Source of the DNA: Pardosa pseudoannulata | Taxonomy: Eukaryota > Arthropoda > Arachnida > Araneae > Lycosidae | NCBI GenBank assembly: GCA_032207245.1 | Contig: CM063498.1 | Coordinates: forward strand, 95,679,870 to 95,743,869 | DNA length: 64,000 nucleotides | Reading direction: 5' to 3' | Shown here: one piece after another, positions 23,227 through 36,688 of the stretch | Layout: each line of letters starts with the position of its first letter | Position numbering within the stretch: position 1 is the first letter of the stretch | Made by a program: the position numbers and the translations under genes | The notes under the pieces: generated by a model | Database searches by the model: none | Seen by the model: the letters and a program-made list of their open reading frames with translations, nothing else | Told to the model about the DNA's origin: nothing

Positions 23227-25633
23227 AGAATATAGTAATAAATAGTACATAATGCTTTACGTAAAAATGTAATCAATATGTATTTTTATTCCCTTTTTTA
23301 GAATATATTACATTAACAATTTTTATAATATTACAAGTAACGAAAACAAAATTTCTTATATGCTCTAATAGAGACTATGCATTTTAACTCAAAAACAGCC
23401 AACACTATTTCAATACTTAGACAATGACTAAATAAGGAATTTGATATAAAGTTTTTGCTCCATTACTGAAATATATAATATAATATATTGATATAAGCTT
23501 CAATATTCAATACTCGAATATCAGCTATCATACAAGTTTAAAAGAACGCAATTTTAAAAAGTAACGTGACAGCATATAACTAGATTCCATGATAAAGAAA
23601 TTACTGACAAAATGAAAACGACTGGTTAGCATGCTCTGAAAACTGAAGACAGGGACTTTAAAGAAAATAGTAATCACCAAGAAAATCATTTACTTCAATT
23701 ACTAAGGAAGAGATACCAGAGGGAATATTTCTTTTCTATGTGAAAGAAATGTTGTAGAAATGCCTTTGAATTTAATGTTTAATGATCATTTCACTCTTTA
23801 ACGATACTGATAGTAGCGACTGAATATTAGGAATATATATTTAACGAACAGTATCTTCAAAAAGGCGAGAGGAAAATGAGCTTTTCTTTAAGCTTGTAGT
23901 AAGATTTCGTAATAATAATTTAGCATTTTGTTAATCTGATCAAAGGAAAAATAAAGTATAAGAATTCATCTTGCTTTCAGAAAAATTCATTAGTAGTAGC
24001 GTAATCAAATCAAGTTGTTGTATTTAGAAATATAAGAGACACTGCAAATTGCTTAACTCATTCAATATTTTTAGAAAAAAATTCAGACTCCCTTTTCCTA
24101 CCCCTCTGCATTTAAAGATAACATTGAGTTTTAATGCTCTTTGTGCAGTGGGAGAATAATCTCAGACTATGGTAAATCTTTGCTTTTGTTTCTGCTAGCT
24201 AAAATAGTTCTAAGAAAGTATTTTAGAAAGTTTTCAACAAACTTAGCTCTTACAATTTATTCAATACACAGAACAAACAGTGTTTATTTCTATTCATTGA
24301 TTCGATTGATTTATATTCAACAAATGAGCACTCTGTGGCCGTTAATAATTAAATATACAATTTCGTGCGCATAGATTTGTTTTCATGTCTGGTAATCATT
24401 TAACACAACAGCAGCTTTAATAGTAAATTATTTGGATGCTAGCAATTAAACTAAAAATTAATGCAACATTTTACGCATTAACATTTTATAAAAACAAAAC
24501 CAAGAGTTTACGAAGTTCATAACTTTTTAATTATCAGAAAAATAGTTCTCATTTCATCTAATGGAAAATATTCAATGAAAATTCCTTTTGAAACTTGGTG
24601 TCAGCTATCAGAATCAAAGAATTTTCTATTGTAGATAAAAAGATCATCTGAATTAATTAAATACATAAGTTGTTTTCAAAGCGAACATACACACAAAAAA
24701 AACCTAAAACAAAATTTAATTGAAGAAAATCTCATTAAAGATTGCTATTTACAATGTAATGAAACAGTGTGGATAATCTTTATGGAATCCGTCATCTTGG
24801 ACGGAATTTCTCTTTTTGAAAGCCTTTATTCATGTTTAACATTACCAAAGCGTACTAAATAGAGTACTGAATTGTATCGAATAAGGCGAGTAATTCACAC
24901 GTATATATATAAAAAACCTATTGCATTAATAAAACAGTTATCTAGCTATTTCCTTGCTAAATGTTGACACGTTTCTGTACTTATTAATAGTTTTAATTTT
25001 TAGCAATTTTGTTAAATCTACATTTATCTAAGGCGTCCTATATACGTAGGGATACATTACTAAGAAAAAGATCATAGATAAAGTTTATTCAAGTTTATTC
25101 TACATATTTTGTCCTAATAATGTAAACTACAGCTATTATTGTTGATTTTTTTTTTATTTTTGCTGTAAGAATCCGAAGACTAATATAATCTGCATTAAAT
25201 ATAAGATTAGGGTTGGAAAAATATACAACACGTAAGGCTGACTATTGTACAGAAATCTTAACAAGAAGATTTTATTTTTTAGTAATTATTCAAATGTTCA
25301 AATTCAAGGTACCTTGTAAGTATCCAGCAAGAACTACTGGCAAAATAGTCAACTTAAATACATCCATTTTATGCAACAAATATGTTACATTTATCACTAT
25401 ATGTGCAAACCACTTAATCCGCTCTATCGAAGCCCAATTACTGGATAGCTAACCGTGGTAGATGATACAGCGCTTTTGAGCCCATGTCGTAGAATCAAAC
25501 AACTTTGATCATGCTCAGGAGAAAGGATTTTTGTTCCAGATTTCCTAACTGTATCTGATCTTAATGTCGATAAACTGAATTGAAAATGTAATTATGAAAC
25601 TATATCATAAGCTAGTTGCGCGCTAGCGGATCA
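23227..25633. other. AT-rich non-coding DNA
   Basis: I see no gene, SINE or bounded element in this interval. Short frames of 77-79 codons show no motif. Confidence 0.6.
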
Positions 25634-26070
25634 GTTTCATACATGTTTGCTACTCCGCTTTACGAGTGTTGTTGCTGAAAAACAAGAATACAGTGAAAAG
25701 TATGAGACTGATTTAGAACGAAGCTAACGATTCGTACAGAAATTTTTCAGAGCTTCGATGTAGATACTTTAAGAACTAAAGAGTTAGTGTATAAGTTTCA
25801 TGCATATTCGATAGTCTGCTTTGAGAATGCTGCTGCTGGAAAACCAAAATCTAGTAAACAGTAGATAAGGATTTATTTAGCATGAACAAAATAGATTGTA
25901 AAAAATATTTTCAGAGCACTCATGCAAATATTTCAAAACTAATGCAATACTGTATGTTTCATACATGTTTGCTACTTTGCTTCACTAGTGTTTTTGCAGA
26001 AAGACAAATAGTGTACTGTATATAAGGCTTTGGTATGATGCTAACGGTTTGAAAACTTCATTAGAAAAGA
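25634..26070. repeat. Three tandem units of about 160 bp
   Basis: Units start at 25634, 25795 and 25955, each with GTTTCATRCAT followed by a CTNCTTTnCGAG/TGAGAATG-like segment. Then come TTGCTGAAAAACAAGAATAC or GCTGCTGGAAAACCAAAATC or TTTGCAGAAAGACAAATAGT. Units 1 and 2 also share TTTTCAGAGC followed by ATGnAnATA. The third unit decays near 26060. Divergence between units is high, so this is an old satellite-like or regulatory triplication, not a recent expansion. Confidence 0.75.
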
Positions 26071-26521
26071 ATATTAAAAAGTAATTAAGGAAAATTTGTA
26101 AGTTTTACTAATGCTGTGGTCAAATTATTAAAAATAAATAAACTTACATTAAAACTAATAAAATAATTGACTGCAGGTTGGCTGAAATATTCCAGGCATT
26201 ATTTTTTTGTCCTCCCAACAGAAAAATGGAATGAAAACGGGTCACAGCTGTAGGGGTGGTGGTGTCTGAGAACCTCCCATTGAAGTGTCATTGCAATTTA
26301 TCTTTTACAATATTTGCTCTGAATTTCCGTTCCTCCACATTCTTCTGTTTATAAGAAATCGCACTACACCTCATTATTCCTCTTTTGAGGCTACCATTTC
26401 AAAAAGTAAATATGAAATGAATTGTCCATTGCAATTTTATAAAAATTTGCAAAATTATGAAATTTTTCTGGGTTGGAACTTCAAAAAACCCGATTTGACG
26501 TTATAGGATTGTTTATTGATT
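26071..26521. other. AT-rich non-coding DNA
   Basis: A 73-codon plus frame at 26285-26506 has no motif. Nothing else is recognisable. Confidence 0.55.
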
Positions 26522-26687
26522 TGAATTTGGTTTGTAGCTCTACGATTTACTTTTTTTCTGCATCACGAGGGCTAATGAAACGGATACCTACTGTTTAAAA
26601 CCGATTTTGAACTGCTACGAACATCCATGCCACAGTGAGATTCGAACCCACGAACTCTACCTAAGATCAGAGCCCTAGTCATTCGGC
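26522..26687 (-). mobile_element. SINE1, diverged copy
   Basis: All blocks are present in order: GGTTTGTAGCTCTACGATT tail, CACGAGGGCTAATGA, ACTGTTTAAAACCGATT, CATCCATGCC, and an intact minus-strand B box (GGGTTCGAATC). The head is eroded and no clear target duplication is visible. Confidence 0.88.
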
Positions 26688-28846
26688 CTTAATTTATTGA
26701 AGAATGGACCTCACAGCTTTTGGAATAGCAACTGCACAATAAAATACTTATATAAAAAACTGGATATATTTCCTCCCCCCCCTAAAAAAATGAAAATCTG
26801 AGTTGTCAGAAAAGTTTTTCCCATTACAGAATCACGAACGATTTCTCTCTGGCGTATTTAAAAAAATAAAACAGGAGAACTTCCTATGTGGACAATAAAA
26901 GATGTCTAGATCTCAATCAATCATTTCTTACAAAATAAAGATATCTCCTCCCCAACAGGTTATATATTCTCTCTCCAGTAACCCCGAATCGGCTGACTTA
27001 AGACCTTGAGCGAAGAGATGTTCTCCCGTATTTTTAGTCTCGTTGCAGTAACGTAATCCAGATGCTTTCCTCTCCCGCCAGATAAGGCTAAAAAAACAAA
27101 ACGTAATGTCCAGCCGCGCCACTACACGGTGGGTGTAGATACCCCCGGGAAAGGGTATAAGATGGAATAAGAAATATAAAAACACGAGGGAGAAATAAAA
27201 TATTAAAACACGAGCTTAAGTTATCGAGCTTTGTTTAAGAAACCTTATCTACTCGAAGTATAGGAATTGGGACTTCGTGAGAGTGATGTACGATCGGCGT
27301 GTTGGAAGAGAACAGGATAATCGAGAAGATTCTCTGCGGACGCGATACCCTCTGAGAAAGAAATTATGGCACTGGTTCAGATGGAACCAATATAAAAGAA
27401 AGAAATGGTTGAAATCCCATTTTTTAAAATGACCTTTTTTTTTGCGGTTCGGAGTATTTCCCTTGGTGCCTTGTAGTCTGTTAACGGATAAATGAAAAGT
27501 TTTCATTTCGTTGTACGTAGTAAAGGACGTATCGTAAATAACTGAAAATATCTGTTTTTAGAGTTCAACGGAGATAGAATTTTCGTGCGACTTCTGTAGG
27601 TACATATCTAGTGTAATTCAACTAATTTTTAGTCCCTTGTCGACGTAAAGGAACAATTTATAATTTTTTTTAATTTGACTTATGGTCAAAATATAAAAAG
27701 AATGAAGACTTTCAAAAGTTCAATACCAAATATATTTGCAATAAATAACTTTTATATATTCCTCAATATATATTTTTCTTTCACTTAAGTAAACTAAAAA
27801 TGTATTTGATCATTAAATTTTACCACAATTGTTAAAAAGAAATTACTTTTGCAATTCCTAAGTGCAGTATCAATGAAACCTGGGTAACTTTAGAGAAAGA
27901 GGTACCTAAGATTTTGATTAAAATGAGGCCGTACCTTTTCGTCGTAAGCAATGTTTCAGTGATGATGTGGGAACACTGTTTTGCATTAGTTAGGATTTGT
28001 AATACCAGTAAATGCCTAATGTACTGGCAAATAAACGTTTCACCGGTTACTACCAGATGGAAATTCATCTTGGGTAAAGAATTTACTTGAATTCTATTTG
28101 CTGACGTTTGTCTTTTCCCAGTTTTGGATTGGTCCCTATTTCCTAGGTTTCAATCCTCCCCTACACGTTAGTGTTCCCCCCCCCTTCTCTTTCTGCTAGC
28201 CTTAGCTGCAGCAGTAAACTTTAGGGCTCCTATTTTGAAGGGTGAAATCCTAAGATTGCCATAGGTTGGTCTTTTGAAATTCTATTGGCCTATTTTTTGG
28301 CCTCTGAATCCCAACTGAGTTCTGTGCTTGCACAGTATCAGGGAACTCTACCTACATTCTTTGCTTACTCTTTGTAATTAAGGGAAAAAATAATTATATT
28401 AATATTTGTGTAATTGTAAACTTTCCTAATGTGCTAATTGATGTCTTATTTTTTTACCAGCGTATCTTGTTTGATGTTTCTCATTGTTATCTTAAGCTGG
28501 ATTATTCATTTGTTACCTACTTTGTGTTAATTTTTTCGCCTAAACTCAAGCATTTTCCCTCTCCACATACCTTTATTTATCTTTTTTTGCGTATGTCATG
28601 CCAACTCATAGTTTTTTGCATAACCACTAATAGTTACTCTAGTACTAGAGGGCTTGGCCCATGGAGTACTGTTGTGAAATCTTCCTGTGAAATCCTGTGA
28701 GACTAGATGGAAATATGTGCATTCTCACTTACGTGCAATTTTCGAACTGTATTGGCTATTTCTGCACGTTAGTGCGATGGATTTCTCGTAATATTGTCTT
28801 CTTAAGCTAATAAATTTTATATCATAGTATATATTCTGGGCAAGTT
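26688..28846. other. Non-coding DNA of mixed composition
   Basis: No gene is supported. About 26930-27510 and 28080-28830 are less AT-rich than the surroundings. The second stretch contains a run of nine C at about 28177-28186 and an AATAAA near 28809. It could be part of a transcript or a retroelement 3' region, but no domain or splice structure is convincing. Frames of 78-89 codons have no motif. Confidence 0.45.
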
Positions 28847-28893
28847 GGTTGGTTTGAAGCAGTATGTTCTACTATTTTTCTACACGATGGCTA
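28847..28893 (-). mobile_element. SINE1 3' fragment
   Basis: Only the tail-side block remains (GGTTTGAAGCAGTATGTTC, then TTTTTCTACACGATGGCTAA). The rest, including the tRNA-like head, is absent, consistent with 5' truncation on insertion. Confidence 0.7.
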
Positions 28894-29856
28894 ATGGGAT
28901 ATTCTGCGTAGATAATGATAGGTTAGATTAAACCTTTATTCCTTATATTGGCCACAGTGTTTTTAATCTTTCATTAGTATTTTTGTAAGTACATTAGTAA
29001 ATATTTTATTTAATATTTTGTTGAGATTTAAATGTTTGCATTTTACATTACTATTCAGTTTTTTGCCTGTAAAAGCCGTACTCACCAATAAATATATGTA
29101 TTCAGTAAATATTACTTATCACAGGTTATTTTTATGAAATTAATACTGATAATTTACCTGTAAACCGATATTTAAAGTTTCATTTATAGAATTACCGGTA
29201 AACCAAAAAGTCTGTAAATCTACAAGCCTTAATATTAATCATAACGTAACAAAGTTACTTTTATTATTTTACAAGAGTTTATTAACATCTCAGATATTCT
29301 GTAGATTAATTTCATTGGTTGAAAAGCATAAACTCCAGAAAACGCTACAGTATTAAGTAATGTACTATGTGTAGAAATAGCAGATAAAATGTGTATTTCT
29401 GTTGAAGCTAATTCTTTGAAACAGTTCTTCCTGGTAGTAATTTAAACACTGCATCAATTTCTGTGCAATAAAAAGTTGAGATTGAATATTGGTATGACAT
29501 GCAGCTTCAAGACTGAAGTTAACAGTGTACATAAATTAATTTTCTTCCCATTTAAAGATTCTAAAGTTTGAGGAATGTGATCAAAAGTTTGCTGTACCAT
29601 TAGTAATACATAAATTACTATTCTTTTCGATTACTTTAGACATGAAACTATTACAATGTATTCATTTTTGAAGAAAGCATTGACCTTTTACATTTGTTTT
29701 ATTTCTATGATTATACAATTATAATATAATCAGTGTCTACTAGTAGGAAATATTACAATTTAAATTTAGATCACAAAACTTTCATTACTATGGAAAGTTT
29801 AGTTTTAATCATAGAAATTTCATCTAAAGATCCTTAACCTTTAAACATTGCTATAA
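28894..29856. other. AT-rich non-coding DNA
   Basis: Nothing recognisable. Confidence 0.6.
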
Positions 29857-29859
29857 TTT

Positions 29860-30063
29860 TTTTTTAGGATGGTTTGGTTTGGTTTTGGAGTGCTACGGTC
29901 TACTTTTTGCAACACGAGGACTAATGAGACCGGGACCTACTGCTTAAAGCCGATTCCGAACGTCTACGAACATCCATGCCATAGTGGGATTCGAACCCAC
30001 GAACTCCGGTTCCGAAAGCCAGCACCCTAACTACTCGGCCATCGTTCGGCTTTTTTAGGATGG
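29860..30063 (-). mobile_element. SINE1, young copy with 13-bp target duplication
   Basis: The body is 29873-30050, flanked by identical TTTTTTAGGATGG at 29860-29872 and 30051-30063. The minus strand shows the head GCCGAACGATGGCCGAG, the B box GGGTTCGAATCCC, the block CGGAATCGGCTTTAAGCAG and the tail CCAAAACCAAACCAAA. It differs little from the copies at 49853, 55958 and 58071, so these are recent relatives. Confidence 0.96.
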
Positions 30064-32018
30064 AGGGAATGTTTTTAAACCAACTACATGCCTTAGAAAA
30101 AACTTTTTGTAGATATAAAAACAGATAGTTTTACTTCTTACTACATAAATTATTACAAACATAAAAACTTGTCCTTTTTATATAATACTTTAAAAACCTA
30201 CTTAAACTTTACATTATCAACAAATGATTTTTAAAATAGAATGCAAAGTAGACAAATTAAACCGGTAAAATCGGAATTGCCAGAATCCAAATCGGTGAGA
30301 TTCTTTCAAAAGCTCATTTTCACAAATTACACGACTAACATAACAGCAACTCCAATCAACAGAAAATAGTCATTTAATGAGCCCATGATTGCCTCCCACA
30401 GTGGTAGTTTCCTTGCACATTTTTTTAACCTTTTAACTGCAGTGTAAACACATTAACGACAGTATCATGACGTTTAACTTTCTGCACCGCCAAAACCGGG
30501 AAAAGGCATTTCTAAGATAATAGGTTTTCAATGACTTATAAGCTCTTCCTACTCGCTCTTCAGACATCCATTAGAATTAAGCATTTTCGGGAAAGCGTCC
30601 GAATGATCTCAAAAGGCTTTGTTTGCACAGCTTGTTTGATAACTTTTGTAATTTCACGCTTTAAAAAGGGATTCAGATTTCGCTTAAGTGTTCTTCATAA
30701 ACTAATAATTCATTCGTTTCAATTATATACCAGGGCTAGAGAGAAATTTCTGGCAGTAAACAGAGGAATGGATTTTCGATTATTGACTAACGAAATAGAC
30801 GATTGTAAATTCTTTGTGTTCTTCGAATGAAATTGACAATTAATATTTAAAGTGAATTTAGTTTAAAACAGGAGTATAACTTAGTTATAAAGAACAGGCC
30901 TGATACATAGCAGGTTAAACCATGTTTCTGAAAAGTTTTCATCGATGATCTCAATCGGGTACTAATTTAAACAATATATCACCAAAATGGTTAACCAATT
31001 TATTATATATGTATAAACAATTACAACTAAATATATACAGATGACGTCCAATAGAATTTCATTAATATGGCGTTATTACACTTGCCTTTGATCGTTGTGA
31101 GGAAGTTAGAATGCGGGACCTCATCCGTATAAATTATTCAATTTAATCAAATACTTTATCGGTTGTTTCCCCATTTGAGTTTGTATTCATCAACGTGAAA
31201 TGAGAGCCGCTTAACGGATAATTTTGAGTTTTTATGTTACTCAATTCAACAGCTTTAAATGCGAATACCAAATGCAGTTTAATGTTGGTAGAAATATAAA
31301 GACATTAAAGTGAAATATGTAAAAAGGTATAATATACGCAGTTCACATCCCTGCATTTTTTGAAAACTCAATGACTTTATTAGCGATTCTAATAAAATTA
31401 TTTTAGTGTATAAAAAAGGATAACTACTTAGCGAGTTCTTAAGGCGACTGGTTACCAGTCGTGTTTAATTCCGCTGGGAAAATATTTTTACTATGGAATA
31501 TTTGTATATATAAATACAAACTTTACCTTGTCACGGAAAATAGTACAGGGTTTACTCTCCACCTCATACACTTTTTGAAATTTATGTCAGTTGAATATTT
31601 AGATTTGTATTAAAAGAATACATCAAACTGTATTTTTCGTAAATAGTTCAGCAAATATGTCATAGGATTCCAAAGTAATCCAACATACCTAGCAGCAAAT
31701 TAACTAAAAACTTAACTACAAAGCAAATCGGGTCATACTGGAATATTTAGATTCCAAAGAGCTACAAAAATATATTCGATTAATATTACACAAAGTCATA
31801 ATATATAAAAGAAAAGAACTCCCACGTTATCAATCGCAACGACATCTTGCCTTGCTCGCAGTGGCATCTTTGGTTGGGCAGTCAGAGATTCTTTAACAAT
31901 ATCTGTTTTACGTCGCAAGACTCAACTTCACTCCACTTAGACTCGGTTGCTGTGCAGTTTTGAAAGCTGACAGTTTTTGCTCCCCCCTGTCTTACATCTT
32001 TCCCAAACCAAAGCATTC
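30064..32018. other. Non-coding DNA, no recognised gene
   Basis: A 99-codon plus frame at 30531-30830 and the less AT-rich stretch 31830-32015 show no family motif. A small inverted repeat CGACTGGT-T-ACCAGTCG lies at about 31445-31461. Confidence 0.5.
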
Positions 32019-32022
32019 TTAA

Positions 32023-32577
32023 CCCCTTCCGGTAAAATGACGAGTCTAGCTCATCATTAGTTTTTCATTCCATACCGCACAATGACGAGCTACACTCGTC
32101 ATGCGATTAAAGTTACTGTTAAATATGATAATTTAGTTTAAAATTTCTAGTGTACTGAATTTGGCAACACTTTTATCACTTGTGAAAATCACAAGTCACT
32201 ATTGCATATTTTTTACTTGGTACAAGTCATTGCCAAATTAATGAGTCAGAATAAAAGAAAACCTACTAAGAAATGCCGTGTGTGTTACAAGAATCAAATT
32301 AAAAGTGAGACTACTTGGCGGTGTAAACAATTAAGAATTCCTTTGCACTTTGTTCTGAAAAGTACCACTAGCTTGAAGACTATTATCTGTATACCTTATT
32401 AATGTTTTGCTTTGATATTTTCTTAATTTTACTGTTTCTGATATTATTTAACACTATGTAAAAAGTGGATTTTAATTAAGAATATGTAATAATTGTAAAA
32501 TGAAACAAGTTTTTTAAATAAAAATTAAATGGTTATTTCATGCACAGTTTTTCATTATTAAATCATACCGGAAGGGG
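32023..32577 (+). mobile_element. piggyBac-derived MITE, copy 2
   Basis: A 555-bp copy of 20855-21413 in the same orientation, flanked by TTAA at 32019-32022 and 32578-32581 with the same 12-bp CCCCTTCCGGTA ends. The two dyads are TGACGAGTCTAGCTCATCA (32038-32056) and TGACGAGCTACACTCGTCA (32083-32101); the second is a cleaner inverted repeat here than in copy 1. Differences from copy 1 are few, which supports recent movement by a transposase encoded elsewhere. Confidence 0.93.
32202..32402 (+). pseudogene. piggyBac transposase Cys-rich tail, broken (copy 2)
   Basis: Same content as 21038-21238: KRKPTKKCRVCYKNQIKSET then TTWRCKQL. The frameshift before the LC...YH part is in the same place as in copy 1. 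Because both copies share it, the lesion was already in the parent element and did not arise in this insertion. Confidence 0.82.
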
Positions 32578-32879
32578 TTAATCAGCTTGAAACACTTCAG
32601 CAACACTGATTCCACTCCATTTGATTGCTACCGCCTTTAAATTTCGCTACGCTCAAGTCCACTACCGGCGGCATCCTACCGAGCCTTACAGGTGTAGTAC
32701 CTGTAATATATTTTAGAAAATACTGGCCTTCTCGAAGTTTCTTTGGTGTGTAGAATGTTTTTGCCTTAACTAGTCATATTTGTCCCCAATAATAGATATA
32801 TGCCAAGAATGGCTATCATGCAGCCAACATTTATTTGCTAAAAGAAACCCTACATACAATGGTTTCTCTGCCGAGAAAG

Positions 32880-34092
32880 CAAGGTTGGCAAAAACCTGGG
32901 TTTTATCAGAAAAAACCCAACCCAGTGGGTTTTTTCAGGGTTTTTGGGGTTTTTTCGGGTTTTATCAGGGTTTTTTCGGGTTTTATCAGGGTTTTGTCTC
33001 TATATTTATATGTAAGAGGACAGGATATATAATTGCTTGATCAAAATAAATTTAAAATGTTAGTCACTTTTTAAAATTAAAAATTTAAAAAATCAATTTT
33101 AAGCTATGCAGAAAAAATTTTTGCTTTAATTAAAAGAAATTTTGAAATTTTAAAATAAATTATTTTTTACATATTCTAAAATTTTTCTAACAAATAAAAT
33201 ATCTTAAAATTTAAATGAGATTTTCAGTTACTATTATGTTTTTTATATCTTGATTTTTAAATGTGAGTAAAGAAACATATATATAATGGATAGTCAATCT
33301 TTTATCAACAATCAATAAAGAATATCTTGTCATTTTACCCCTAAGCATGGGATACCCCTATGCATAAATTAATTTGTCATAGATCAGTATTTAATAATCA
33401 CATTTATTACACTTGTATCTATATAAGAGGGAAAAATTAAAAACAATTTCATAAAATTTTAATGTTTTTATTTAGAATTTTACATACTAATTTAATTTTA
33501 TATCACTAAATCATATTAAAATACCATTGTTTCAAGATAACAGTTAACCGATCAATTGTTTGTATGAACAAGTTTTTCCCTTATAACAGCTGATAAAGAA
33601 ACTTATATCACTGACTGGATAACATTTAGAATAAGTTGTATACAATATAGAAAGTTCTAATTTGTTTATGTTCTTGTAAATATACTCAAGCCCTCTGGGT
33701 AATTCTTTTTTAGCCATATTATTTCTTTTTAATATTGGCTGAAAGACGTCAGTTTTCATCATCTTGGCAGAAATACTGGTTGTTTTGGTTTTTAATTGTT
33801 TCTATAATCTTTTCATTGTATTTGTTATACAAATAACTATTTTTCTCTGAAATTTTTTTAAGTTTTTGTTTTTTTTCTAGCAGCTTAGACCTCCTCAAAT
33901 TAAAAAAAAAAAAAAATTCTACTCTCATTGTCAAAGATGAAATATGTAATATATATTATAGATTCAACTCAATGTTTCTACTATTAGTTAAATATGGGGA
34001 ATTTTAAATAATGATTTTGAAAAAACCCACTTGGGTTTTTTTGAAAAAACCCACCCGGGTTTTTTCGGGTTGGGCAAATTAAGCCAACCCTG
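32880..34092. mobile_element. hAT-like element with GGGTTTT subterminal arrays
   Basis: The element is 1213 bp, bounded by exact 8-bp duplications CGAGAAAG (32872-32879 and 34093-34100). Its inverted ends are CAAGGTTGGC and, from the right, CAGGGTTGGC. An 8-bp target and a CA-G start fit hAT. Just inside the left end (32895-32997) the motif GGGTTTT(T)(A)TCAG repeats several times, and the right end has the complementary AAAAAACCC. The AT-rich interior has two short minus frames (33544-33762 and 33749-33934) without a recognisable transposase motif, so I call it non-autonomous. Confidence 0.85.
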
Positions 34093-34100
34093 CGAGAAAG

Positions 34101-35090
<990 letters not shown>

Positions 35091-35256
35091 TACATTTCAA
35101 TGACTTCACACATTGATACAATTTACTGCCAAATGAACAACAAAAGTTCTCGGTTTATACTATCGGACAGATATTAGCACATTACATATACCCATGATAT
35201 CCAGCACCTACATTTTATTTCAATCCCGGAGACGCTTTGGGATTAAAATAATGAAC
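35091..35256 (+). repeat. Partial copy of the 35280-35734 element
   Basis: This matches 35385-35480 of the neighbouring element (CTGCCAAATGAACAACAAAA, GTTCTCGGTTTATACTATC, ATGATATCCAGCA). It ends with CTTTGGGATTAAAATAATGAA, resembling that element's right end (CTCTGGGACTAAAATGGTTAA). It is a left-truncated relative lying directly upstream in the same orientation. Confidence 0.65.
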
Positions 35257-35279
35257 TTAAAAGCTGAAAATAACTTTAA

Positions 35280-35734
35280 CCGTTTGAGTCCAAAGTAGCA
35301 CGATTGCACTGTTCAGTTTTATGTCGAGAAAACCCAGCATATTCCGAGTGTTGTGGATCACTGATGTGCTCCATAGACTGTCGAAGTCACTGCTGCCAAA
35401 TGAACAAGAAAAGTTTTCGGTTTATGCTATCCCACCAGATATTTGCACATTACAGATACCTATGATATCCAGCAACTGCATTTGTCGAAGTCACGCGTGC
35501 TCAGATTTACTAACTCATGTACATCACACAGCCCTCTTTTTTATGTAAATACATTTTACAGTAGGCACATTACTATTATAATAGAGAATATTGAAGCACA
35601 TGTATTTCGAACATAAAACAAAAGAAGCGCTATAGCGCTGTTCGGGTCTTTTCATACCCATGTAGATCCAGCATGGTTGCACTGTTCGTGATTTTTCGAC
35701 AGTGTTTCTTCAAAAACCTCTGGGACTAAAATGG
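35280..35734 (+). mobile_element. TTAA-flanked element, family Q
   Basis: A 455-bp segment between TTAA at 35276-35279 and 35735-35738. The inverted ends are CCGTTTGAGTCC and, from the right, CCATTTTAGTCC (10 of 12). GTTGCACTGTTC / ATTGCACTGTTC occurs near both ends in direct orientation. A palindrome AGCGCTATAGCGCT lies at about 35626-35639. No coding sequence is supported. Confidence 0.68.
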
Positions 35735-35738
35735 TTAA

Positions 35739-36684
35739 TGCACAATATTTTTAACACGAAAGCGTAATTGTTTACTTTTCATTGCTATAAATTAAAAAAA
35801 TTTTTAAAAAATTTGTCTTTCAGACGCAACAAAGTTCAGTAAAAACAGGTTAGTGTTCTACTGTTAACCATCTCACGTAAAGTAGTATTCCAAAATATAC
35901 ACCAAATAGAGAATACAATGAAAAAGCGTTAAAATTTCTTCCTCCGATTTTTATTGAATGTTTTACTAATATCAGTTAAACCTACACTAATGTTGCTTTC
36001 CTGATTTGTTGCAACACACATACGTCGGCCACTTTGATAATCACAGATCTACAGAAATTAGACTGAATATTCTAACTCCTTGACACACAATGACATGTTG
36101 GAGTCGTCATTCATTTCATGTGTCATTGTAGACTACCTCGGAAAGAGCCGTTTTCAGCGGAAGCCGTGCAGTATATTACATTACACTGGTGCATTGATTT
36201 TGGTTTGTTTACAATTGTTCAGATGCTCGTCACTCTAACCACCTTCTCAACAGTAGCATAATATAACTGCATCCACAAATGCATAAAAAGTAGATTGAAA
36301 ACAGTATTCAGAATAGTATCGATCTCGCAAAGAGAAGGCTTTTCTAAGCAGTATTTGAGCCTATTCGATACTCATGACAAATAACAGAAATGACAATGAT
36401 TAAAATATTTACTACAATTCAAACTTCAAAATAAAACATTGTCAGCTTATTCACAACTATTCGGTTGGATCAAAATAAATAGTATTTTTCATTCAAATCA
36501 AATTCTTTTTTATTCGTATGCAGGGCGTTCATAGAGTAAAATTAATTAGTATTTAAGATTGAGTACAATCAAATTAAGTACATTATTGCATTAATTGGTG
36601 TTTATAGATTAGAGTTTGAAAATAAGATTACGTAAATATCTTCAAGCTAGTATTTGAAGTTTCACATGAAATTCGTTTGACGAC
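35739..36684. other. Non-coding DNA
   Basis: No gene. A 9-bp-arm inverted repeat (ACAATGACA ... TGTCATTGT) lies at about 36087-36129, next to CTAACTCCTTGACACAC. It may be one end of another TTAA-type element, but no partner end is visible. Confidence 0.5.
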
Positions 36685-36688
36685 TTAA

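Noticed and set aside
22948..23235. A 95-codon plus frame
   Set aside because: It lies antisense across a SINE2 copy.
30531..30830. A 99-codon plus frame
   Set aside because: No motif and no splice context; composition like its surroundings.
32780..33040. Plus frame with GFxGFYQGF repeats resembling a Gly/Phe-rich protein
   Set aside because: The repeats come from the GGGTTTT subterminal array of the hAT-like element.
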